NCBI GenBank assembly: GCA_030272585.1
Contig: BSYQ01000005.1
Span: 2,108,001-2,172,000, forward strand
Source of the DNA: Bryopsis sp. KO-2023
Taxonomy: Eukaryota; Chlorophyta; Ulvophyceae; Bryopsidales; Bryopsidaceae
Direction: 5' to 3'
DNA length: 64,000 bases
Positions 23,899 to 33,213 of the stretch are shown piece by piece. A program made the translations under genes and the position numbers. Position 1 is the first letter of the stretch. Each line of letters begins with the position of its first letter. A model generated the notes under the pieces. The model had not been told where the DNA came from, did no database searches, and worked only from the letters and a program-made list of their open reading frames with translations.

Positions 23899-26850
23899 AT
23901 GTCTGGGAAGAATCGGGGATTAGAGGAGCAGCCACCAACCGAAAAGAAAAGTGTGTTTGGTCGTGCTGCGAAAAAGCTGTCCAACTTTAAAATCTCAAAG
24001 AGTGGAAATGATGCTGGGAAGAGTTCGAAGGATGTAGGAGGCACATCAGAGCAGCCCGAGGATATGAAGGTTAGTTGCTCCAGTCAATTCACCCCTCCTC
24101 AGCTTGTGGCTCGTTTTTGGTACTGAAATATGGGCCAATTTGTCAGGTGTCGTTGGAATTGTACGAAGCATCCAAATCAGGAAATCTTGCACGTGTCCAG
24201 GTGAGTTTTTTTCCTGTCAGGTTCAACACTTTGGGTTATTTCTGGGGGATTTATTCTTTGGGGGAACGTTTTTCCGAGGGGTTCAGGGCTGTTGATATGT
24301 GAGCTTCACGATGAATTGTGCGAATATGCCCTTTGGAGTGGAACAGAGGTGATATCAAGCTGGAATGCTGTTGTTGCACCATAGAGAGGTGGAAAGGGTA
24401 GCTTCGTTCCTTTTTGTGTTTGCTTTCTTAGGAGTTGCTTGCTGCAGGGGCAAATATTGAAGTCGAGGGAAACCAAGGAAAAACGCCTTTGTGTTGCGCT
24501 GCAGAGAGCGGCCAGGTTGAGGTTGTGAAGGTGAGAGGTTCTCCCTCTCTCTTGCAGTTTGGGCTTGGATTGGGATGAGAACGCATATCTGTGCTCGACA
24601 CACTTACTTTTTATCGTTTTTTCTACAACAAAGTCATGTAGCGATAAAATTTTAATTGAGGGGGGGGAAGTCGTTTTTCTTTTTTAATTTGCGAGTGGTG
24701 GAGCGCCATGAAGCTCAGTCTTGTGATGGGGGGAAAGAATCTACTAAAAAAATGTGTTATATGTGGGGTGAGTGAGTGTATAAAACATCGGAAGTTTCTC
24801 AGATCCTCTTCCACAGTGTTTGTTTTGTTTCAAGGACATTGTGCGTTTCTGTTATGTTGTATTCTCAGGAGCTCTTGGACAGAGGTGCAAATTTGGAAGC
24901 TGCTGCAAAACCGGGGACCTCCCTAGTTCTCGCAATAAAGAACAGGCGTCTGGGTGTCGTCAATGTAAGCTGAACTGGCAGAAGACATTGCAGCAGATGT
25001 TCTGTACACACGAGTAGTTGAGGTTTTGATTGGCAGATTTTGCCAGATCCTGTATTTCATGATGTGACTGCATTCTTGGATAATTTGCAAATAGGAACTT
25101 CTCAGCAGAGGTGCTGATGTCGACGCTTCCACATGCGCTTGGAGCCCACTTGTGGAAGCTGCTGGGTTGGGGCAACCTCAACTCGTCAAGGTATCTTCCC
25201 TCCAGCTGCCATTCTTGAAACATTAATTTCAAAGGTGGATGCTGTCCTATCCCTCGCATTTTTGTGAGTAGCCCCTGAAAGCTTGAGAAACCTTACCTCA
25301 TTGCTCTATATACAGTGGTGATGGCAGGTTGGTTTTCAGATCAACTAGGAGTTCAAAGGTTTAAGAAACCCTCATTTTCTGCTGTGCTTGCTTGGAGTTT
25401 TGATACTACTAGTGCTGGTCCCCCCCATTCTTATCATCACAAGGAGCTGCATCTTCACTAACTTCATTGTATGCATCCAAGAGTAAAACTAAATTTCAGT
25501 TTTTGTGTGTGCTTTGTACTCACAGGAGCTGCTTCGAAGGGGTGCTGATGTGAATGGTCAAGATGCATTTGGGGAAAGTGCCTTGAAGAAAGCAGCACAT
25601 CTTGGGAATAATCAACTTGTCAAGGTTGGTTGGTTGGTTCAGTGCCATTGAGGGGGTGCCACCATTCTCTAAAGGAAATATAGTGTGCGTATTATTTTCA
25701 TTTTTCCTGCTCAGCCACTCCATGCTGTTCACTGTCTTTATTTTTCCCTGGTCATGTGATGGCAAACAGGGATTTTCTTGTTTCTTCATGCCAGAAAAGA
25801 GGTTGAGTTGCAATTTCCATCTTGCTTTGTGGGCCTGTTTGATTATCCAATTTTTGCTGAAAAAAAAAGCAAAAAATACTGATGGGTGTCCTTCTGTTTA
25901 GGATCTGTTGAGAAGGGGTGCTTCTGTTGATGTAAGGAACAATCATGGGAAAACATCCCTGATGGAAGCTGCACATTGGGGACATGCTGAAGTTGTTCAG
26001 GTGAGAAAGGGGCTTTTTGGAAGACAGCAATCAATTCTTCACAGCCACTGCCACGGATAGATGTGATTTCTGGCCGTTTGGTATCTTCTTGGGTGGGGGG
26101 TGGGGGTATGTTAGTTTTTCACACCAGCACAAGTTGTGATGTTTTCGCATAAAGTTAAACTGGTCAACACTACCAAAAATCTGGAAGAATTTTTGTTTCT
26201 GAACATCTTTTCTTGCATCAAGGCTGAAAAGTCACATGTAGCTTTCGTTTATTTGCTTGTTTATTTCTTTTTCTTCCTTCCTCTATGTTTACTGACCGAA
26301 TAATTGGTTATTTGTTGCGTGCATATTGCGTATGCGAATATGATAGCCGTTGATTGTCAGGGGTGCCAATTGGAAATTAAAAAATGATAGAGGGGAAACG
26401 GCTTTGGATCTGGCAATGAAACAACCAAGGGTGGCAAAACAAGTACCACAAGAAACTTTTGACGAAATCGTAAAGGTAGACTGCGTATATAGACCCTTCT
26501 GTCAAAGAAATATGCACATGCGTGTAGTTTAACACCTGGCAGAAAAGGTGCAAATTTTGCCCATATCTCGCGAAGGAAATGTGTCACGAACCCAACATAA
26601 ACTTTTGGTGTTGTTTTTGGGGGTCGTGTGGAACTTGAATTACTTTCCAGGATATATGTTTGGTAAACGAATGCATGAGACCATTTCATTTTGTTTACAG
26701 ATCCTGGAGAAGTGGGGAAACTACAGTGGTATCGAGGTAGCATTCCACAGACTGTTGGGGACGCTCACTTCTAACACTGTGGATGGTTTTCAAACTTTCT
26801 GTAGAGTGTGCGCCAGGCCGCTTGGATGTGCTAATGATCAAATATCATGA
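23899..26850 (+). CDS. Ankyrin-repeat protein, one exon per repeat
   Basis: Nine exons, all in phase 0: 23899-24069, 24147-24200, 24432-24530, 24869-24964, 25095-25190, 25526-25624, 25902-26000, 26347-26475 and 26701-26850; 330 aa. The N-terminus is basic and Ser-rich. The middle exons are 32 or 33 codons long and each encodes one ankyrin repeat starting at the same point (ELLAAGANIEVEG, ELLDRGANLEAAA, ELLSRGADVDAST, ELLRRGADVNGQD, DLLRRGASVDVRN, PLIVRGANWKLKN). Ankyrin repeats bind partner proteins; the partner is unknown. The last exon (ILEKWGNYSGIEV) may be cut short by a further donor, so the C-terminus is less certain. Confidence 0.85.
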
Positions 26851-27836
26851 CTTCACTAGTCTGAGGAAAAAATATGAAGACATCCTGCTTGCCACTTATT
26901 TGTACAATTTTTTTTGCTACTTAAGGAGGGGGGGGGGGACAAGCATCAACTTGGTATACTCATGGTATACTCTCCTGTGTCTTGGGGCTTCTAAAGTTAT
27001 AATTTTTTTTCCGACATAAATATAAACTTTCCTTCAGGTCGATCTCAAGTTAGTGGGTGTTGTGAAGTTTATAACACAAGAAAAGAATGTTATTTCTTTC
27101 CTTTAAAGTGGGTGATAGTAAACGTGAGTCTGAGCGCACCTTGCGAACGGGGTCGCTTGTGGAATCGAAGGTTCACATAGTTGTCAAGTGAATCATTATA
27201 CCGTAAAAATAAAATCCCGGCCTAAGAGCATTGCACAACTTCAAGGACAGGGGACTACTGTTAACAACATGGATACTAAATGTGATGGGGGGCTTGAAGT
27301 TGCACTGCATGAGAGTTAATCCAATACGTATTTTATTAATTCTTATGAGTGTTTCAAATAAGCAATTTCCATAACGTCATCAACATCATTCCACCAATCT
27401 TCTTCCACATCATCAGAGCTTTCATCTAACGAACACATCCACTTCTTAAGTTCCAATATGTTATTTCAGTTTCTTCCACCGAAGTATTCTCGAAGTACAA
27501 ACAATCTTCGCCGAGATTGAATCGGCATCCAATTATTGGATTCCTATAGCTTAAAGCCTCTGAACATACGCATCTCCTAAATGAACAAAATCTCATGAAA
27601 ATGAAAAGATTTGTCACGTCTCTGAAACCTGAAATACCCAATCAAGACTCGAAAAAGAGCCCAAACCTCGAAACAAAAGCACCACAAACACCAGAATCGA
27701 TCGCTGCAAACTCAGAAAACCAAAGCGAGCGCCTGACAACGAAAAAATAACCAAGAACACAAACGAGGAAACAAAACGTCCCGAGTATAAGACATAAAAG
27801 AAATCCTGATGGCAAGCCAGGAAATGGACGACATCT
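26851..27836. other. Intergenic with a possible acidic C-terminal exon (27343-27454, minus)
   Basis: The stretch is mostly AT-rich DNA with no clear gene. On the minus strand 27454-27343 reads ELKKWMCSLDESSDDVEEDW and on to a TAA, an acidic C-terminus-like segment whose upstream exons I could not find. It may be the remnant of a transposon or host gene. Confidence 0.3.
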
Positions 27837-27844
27837 GTAACCAC

Positions 27845-28744
27845 CAGACCTGGGCCCGACCGGACCGGCAGCGAAAAACCGGTCCGGTCCGGTCCAACCT
27901 GTCCATGGACCGGCTGACTTGTCCGATCCTGTCCGGTCCAACGAAAAAACGCCGGTCCTTGCAAGACCGGACAGGTTGTGACCTGTCCGGTCCTGTCCAC
28001 TCCGGTCCAGTCAACCTCGGAAATCTGCAGAAATCTGGACCGGTTTTCTGACAAATTTTCCGTTTTTAGACAGGTCACACCCACATTTCGCCTTTATTAG
28101 ACCGGCGATGTGACCTGTCTAAAACCGGAACGACCCTGTCTTGACAGGGTTGTTCTCCTGTTTTAGACCGGCTCCAGGTCGGTCTGGACAGGTGGGCTGC
28201 CTGTCCAGACCGACCTGGAGCCTGTCTAGAACAGGTCGCACAATTAAGCACTTTTAACGTGCTAATTGTGTATCAATCGACTGAGAACTGATTCAATGGA
28301 TTAAAGAACGAAGTGTTATTTATTATATGCATTTTTAATGCATGAATGACGTGAGCCAAGCCCACCAGCCACCGACTCCCTCTAGTCGGTGGCTGGTGGG
28401 CTTGGCTCACGTCATTCATGCATTAAAAATGCATATAATAAATAACACTTCGTTCTTTAATCCATTGAATCAGTTCTCAGTCGATTAACACATTAAAAAG
28501 TGCTTAATTGTGTGACCTGTTCTAGACAGGTGCCAGGTCGGTCTGGACAGGCGGCCCACCTGTCCAGACCGACTTGGAGTCGGTCTAAAACAGGTCATAT
28601 TGGGCGTCACATCGGTCTAAAACAGGGTCACACCGGTCTAAAACAGGTCACACGAGTATGACCGTACTAGACAGGTCAAATCCGGTCTGGAAAGTGGTTG
28701 CCGGTCCGGTCCGGTCCGGTCCAACGGGTCGGCGCCCAGGTCTG
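27845..28744. mobile_element. hAT-like foldback (non-autonomous) element
   Basis: 900-bp element with terminal inverted repeats beginning CAGACCTGGGC and flanked by an 8-bp target duplication GTAACCAC (27837-27844 and 28745-28752). Eight-bp duplications and CA-starting ends are typical of hAT transposons. It has no transposase ORF. The inside is built of nested inverted copies of GGTCCGGTCC, ACCTGTCC and GACCTGT units, so nearly the whole element can fold on itself. Confidence 0.8.
28158..28603. repeat. Long palindrome, arms about 220 bp
   Basis: The core of the foldback element is a near-perfect inverted repeat around a 6-base spacer (CCCTCT, 28378-28383). The inner ~95 bp of each arm match exactly by eye; outer parts differ by scattered changes. 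Confidence 0.9.
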
Positions 28745-29287
28745 GTAACCACCTTTCAAGTGCGCAGTGGAGCGGGACGTAACAGTACAGCCGGCCGCAG
28801 TTAGATCCGGCAGTGGGTATGCACTGCAGGCTGTGGAGACAACTGCTGTGGGATTAGATCGGAAACACTGCTTGTGGAACGGTTGTATGATCGGAGAACA
28901 AAGACCTCGGAACACGTCTTTTTAAGAACCACTCTTACAACGTTAAAGCGATCCCCAGGAAAAACCCACCCCCAACCCTCGTTCTTCCCCCTTTTATATC
29001 TGGGTCTTCTCCCCCACTCAAGCCTATCGATTCCCCTTTGAAACGACCCCTGTCTCTCTCTAACTCCACTGAGCGGTACTGCCGACGCCACAGCACGGTG
29101 CTGCCTGCGAGCTAGGGTCCTGGAAGCACGCAGTCCTGTCGAAGCCGCCTGTCGTCGTCGCCGCTGCCGAGGTCGTCCAAGGTGGACGCGACCTGGGTGG
29201 AGCTTGACAGAATCAAGTGTTGAGTCAGCCCTGGAGTCCCATTCATTATGTGATTGGTCCATTACTAATCATCCCGTTGTCTGGGAG
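28745..29287. other. Unassigned sequence between elements
   Basis: A GC-richer stretch with a 153-codon minus-strand frame of biased composition and no family resemblance. It is probably part of an older element or host intergenic DNA. Confidence 0.3.
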
Positions 29288-29289
29288 TA

Positions 29290-30118
29290 CCGTACGCACA
29301 GACTTCAATGTGCCGTTACGGTTACACTGAGGTTGGCACGGCACATCGTGTTACGCGTTACGTGGGCTGTGGCACACTCATCAATTATGTTACGTACTTG
29401 TTTTTGTGTCCAATGTGTCCAGGCTGCTTTAAAATATCACACTGTGATATCTGTGATATATGACTAAAATATCCCACTGTCAAGCCTTAACATATTTAAT
29501 ATATTTCATTCTCTGAATTACATCTAAAACTCACTGAAAACAAAAACATCTATTGTAGGCTAATATTCTCGTTCATCACAAACACTCCAACCAAAACACT
29601 TACGTCTAAGAGGCTTACATGTCGCAAGTCTGACGAAACCATCATCAGAACAGTGTACTGTCCCCAAACCAGAAGTAATCCCAGCCTAGATCAGAATTGT
29701 CTTTGAATCAATAACTTTTATGTCCAAATAACTCTAACAGATCTGAACCCAACCCAGTCCAGAAGTGTCCAAAAATAAACAATAACATACACATACTCCC
29801 AAAACAGATAGTTTAGGGGATAGTTGTGGATAGGCCTCATGTTCGTCATCTGAATGTGGTGTACAAGGAAATTCCAATTATATTTTCTTGTTGGGGATTT
29901 CCAAGAGAAGGACAAAATACCGGAGGAGCAGAGTGCTCTCCTGGTCCAAAAAGACTAAATCTGGTGTTGGGTGGTTATTGTGGATTGTGGGTGTGATTTT
30001 GATTGTTTTGTGGTGCGCCTGGCACATTGGCACACATGTTGCGCGTTACAACAAGCTTGGCACATCATCCAACATTGTTACACTGAAATCGCTGGCACAT
30101 TGAAGTCTGTGCGTACGG
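29290..30118. mobile_element. TA-flanked inverted-repeat element 1
   Basis: 829 bp bounded by perfect ~26-bp terminal inverted repeats (outer end CCGTACGCACAGACTTC) and by TA on both sides (29288-29289 and 30119-30120). This is the signature of Tc1/mariner-like insertion. Inside there are no usable ORFs. A small palindrome (ATATCACACTGTGATAT) lies near 29,435. Confidence 0.75.
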
Positions 30119-30120
30119 TA

Positions 30121-31136
30121 CCGTACTCACCGACTTCAATGTGCCGTTACGGTTACACTGAGGTTGGCACGACACATCGTGTTACGCGTTACGTGAGGTG
30201 TGGCACACTCATCAATTATGTTGCGTTTCTGACATTTTCGAGGTCGAGGTGGAGTTCGCGCACTGCCGCAATTTTCGGGTTTCAGAGGTCGACTTTCCTC
30301 AGTTTTTCAGTCGTCACGATTTACTGATTTTTTTTTTTTTTGCTTCACTCACTGATTCAATTACTACGAAATTTTGTGAGCTCGCGACAGAACACCCGAA
30401 GAATGTGTTCACAAAGTTTTGCAGCAAACAAACAAACAACATTTACATTGTGTAGGAGATGCCGCTCTCCTATTATCGTTTTGCAGCAAACGATGAACGT
30501 TTGATATGTCAAAACGTTCATGGGCAAGTGAAAATCCAGTTTTCACTTCGTTTCTGGTTTCGGAGTCACTGCATCGCAACCTCTCAATCAATGAATCTGA
30601 AATTTTGTGAGCTTCATTCACGTGTATCAGAGATGCTTCTAACAGAATTTGAGATTCATTGGATGTCTAGCTCATGAACCGTGACTCCAAATAGAAGTGG
30701 ATAGTTAAACTAGGACAGAGTCAGTAGGACCAAGTGGGGTTATGGAAGTGGATTTGACGGAGATTGTGGACTTGCCAACCGAGGCTTTATTGAGCAACTC
30801 GGATCTTTCGGAACTTGTGGAGATTGATGTGAACGAGGATTCATTCAATGAATCAGGGTTTTTTGATATTAGGGATGGGGAATTGGACTGCTAGTTTCGT
30901 TTTCCCTTTTGTTTTTTGATGCGAAAGGTTTTGGAATTCTAGTCAGGTTCAGAAGGTTGTTTGGTGGCGGTGCAATGTAATTCACTTTGGTTTGGTGGTT
31001 TTTGGATTGAACTCGCGTGTGAAACCAGCGTTGGCCATGGCACATTGGCACACATGTTACGCGTTACAACTAGCTTGGCACATCATCAAATATTGTTACA
31101 CTGAAATCGCTGGCACATTGAAGTCGGTGAGTACGG
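30121..31136. mobile_element. TA-flanked inverted-repeat element 2
   Basis: 1016 bp with the same class of ends (CCGTACTCACCGACTTC and its inverse), flanked by TA. It shares the TA at 30119-30120 with element 1. Its subterminal parts match element 1 (GGTTACACTGAGGTTGGCAC, GCTTGGCACATCATC). The centre differs and holds a short acidic ORF. Confidence 0.75.
30742..30894 (+). CDS. Short acidic ORF inside element 2
   Basis: ATG to TAG, 50 codons, with strongly acidic content (EIVDLPTEALL, DLSELVEIDVNED). It may be the remnant C-terminus of the element's transposase or a second element-encoded ORF. No family recognised. Confidence 0.3.
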   Translation: MEVDLTEIVDLPTEALLSNSDLSELVEIDVNEDSFNESGFFDIRDGELDC

Positions 31137-31480
31137 TACCGTCTCATGCGCCTGGGTCAGCAGTACTTCCTGTCCTCGCTAGGACCCTTCCCTAGCTGGG
31201 AGACACTGCCCTCCCGCTCACACTTTCTTTGAAAAGATGGTTACAGACATCTACCCCAAGGCTGAAAGCTTGGTGGTACACGGACGGTGGTGAAATAGTA
31301 AAGCAAACAGAGGAAGGACCATGAGAAGACGGAGGTGCTTGCGGTGAACCCGGGGTCGCGTACTTCGGTTTCGTTTGGTGGACACGAAGTGCCGTTGCAG
31401 CGCACGCTCAAGTATTTGGGTGTGGTGTTTTACGATGGGCCTGGGGACGTCAACGTGTTTCGGGAGCATATTTCAAAGGT

Positions 31481-31621
31481 TTATGACGGAAAATCGTTGG
31501 GGCAGTCCCACCCAAGAACACAGACACACATGAACACTAGATAATAAAATACAACATCTTAAAATAAAAACCAGAATTGTCCCAATAAACACAGCCATTG
31601 TTTTGATAGAATCATTTTGCC
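31481..31621 (-). repeat. DIRS-1 B2 repeat
   Basis: 141 bp, plus-strand start TTATGACGGAAAATCG, the 3' outer end of DIRS-1. Near-identical to B1. Confidence 0.9.
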
Positions 31622-31755
31622 TTCTCAAAGAAGAATATCCCAGTTTGGCTTTTCGGAGCCAGAGAGCGACAAAAACCCATAAAATCCATAAAAACCCATT
31701 TATCCAAACTTCCTAATGTAATTCAAAAAGCCGATAGACCGGGCGGGTGGGTGGG

Positions 31756-32036
31756 AGAGCAGAAAAGTGAATAGCAAAACAAATGGCCCGCTTATATCCT
31801 TGCTGTGCAGCACTACAGTCGTACAGCGGTGCTGTGCTGTGCATTGTAATGCTGCAATCAGAACCGCACAAACTAAATGTCTGACTGCCACCCTGGCAGC
31901 ACCAGAACCACCGAATACGCACATCAAATCCTGACCACTCAAACGAGTACAGCTAAGCCAAGTACCTCCACAATCACGAAACTACCCGCCCTGTGCCCAA
32001 CTGCCGCATAAACTTTTCAACTGACGTTGAAGACAT
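31756..32036 (-). repeat. DIRS-1 A2 repeat
   Basis: 281-bp match to A1. It ends exactly where B1 begins, so the join GACAT-TTATGA reproduces the junction expected of a circular intermediate. Confidence 0.9.
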
Positions 32037-32177
32037 TTATGACGGAAAATCGTTGGGGCAGTCCCACCCAAGAACACAGACACACATGAACACTAGATAA
32101 TAAAATACAACATCTTAAAATACAAACCAGAATTGTCCCAATAAACACAGCCATTGTTTTGATAGAATCATTTTGCC
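32037..32177 (-). repeat. DIRS-1 B1 repeat
   Basis: 141-bp copy of B2 lying directly beside A2 and downstream (minus strand) of ORF3. Confidence 0.9.
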
Positions 32178-32408
32178 CCATAACCATCGATGAGCGTGAT
32201 GGGGGCAGGGAGTCCTTGCTCACCAGCACAGCGGAAGATGCCTTCGATCCCGCGAACAAGCGGGGGCCCAAGGGGTCTGCAGGCGCCGTCAAGTCCACGT
32301 TCGGTTAAGCCACCTGGAAGAACCCGCTCCAATGAACCCGAACGTGGACCCTCTACCTGGGATGTCCGTATTGACTGCTGCTGTAGCCCCTCCCTCAGAG
32401 CTGGTAGC

Positions 32409-33201
32409 TCATCCAATCGCCAGAGGCATAATTCTAGAAAACGTGGGCCACGAGAGCCTCATTGCTTTCCCGCACATGGCCTCCTTGTTTGATTGTTTCC
32501 TCCTATTACCAAGAATGCCTCGCCGGGCAAATGCCATCGATAGCAGAAACATTAAAATGCACAACAACACGTCGTGCCACACCTCGATAGTGGTATCATC
32601 GGTCAGAGCTGCCAAATACCTCCAGTATGGCTGCCGGGAACGCGTGGAGTCCATCCTCCGTTGCAGTTGCATGTTCACCCGGTCAGCAGCCCATTGACCA
32701 TCGACGTGATTATCAGCAAGTTGTACCCAAAAAGAGCCACATCAGGCTCGATCTCGAATAAAATGTGGAGGTAATCCTTGTAATCCTTGTAATCCTTGTA
32801 ATCCTTGTAATCCTTGTAATCCTTGTAATCCTTGTAATCCTTGTAATCCTTGTAATCCTTGTAATCCTTGTAATCCTTGTATCCTTGTATCCTTGAAATG
32901 TGGAGGTGGCGCTGCTGGACTTCAGAGTGCCACTGGACTTGAAGGTATCAGCAGAAACCAGCACCGCCCCTCCTGTTCCTGAGCGTCGGAATGCTCCAAA
33001 GTCTTCCCCACGATACGGAACCAAAAATTTTGCCTCTTTCTTCTCGTTAAGAGGACTTTGCCACACTGTTGGAACGGGATCCCCAGTTGTTTCCTCGTGC
33101 CCAAACGTGCAAAACTGTTCCATTGTTTCCAACCACTGCGAAAGCAAAATCACCTGTCGCTCCAGATCGATGTCGATGATTTTGTCGCACCAATAAACCA
33201 A
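32409..33201 (-). pseudogene. DIRS-1 ORF3, unknown function, broken
   Basis: Follows the RT ORF on the minus strand. In this copy it carries a tail-repeat insertion (32773-32895), and then a one-base expansion of an A run near 32,730 shifts the frame; DIRS-2 at 49967-50601 lacks both. It has a single hydrophobic segment (LLCILMFLLSMAF) and basic flanks. By position it should be the tyrosine recombinase, but I see no H-x-x-R box or catalytic tyrosine context. Past its end a further frame at 32416-32168 is open. Confidence 0.5.
32773..32895 (-). repeat. Tail-only LINE insertion: (TAATCCTTG)n minisatellite
   Basis: About 123 bp made only of the LINE-A 3' tail unit: eleven or so TAATCCTTG units then TATCCTTG units. 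It is flanked by an 11-12-bp target duplication AAATGTGGAGG(T) at 32761-32772 and 32896-32907. DIRS-2 has the empty site near 50,297. The sense strand of the unit is plus, opposite to the host ORF. Confidence 0.88.
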
Positions 33202-33213
33202 AAAACCAACAGG

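Noticed and set aside
28801..29262. 153-aa minus-strand ORF
   Set aside because: Biased composition, no motif and no conserved neighbour; not supported as a gene.
32767..32896. CRISPR-like array
   Set aside because: Units are 9 bp with no spacers, in a eukaryotic transposon; it is a LINE tail repeat.
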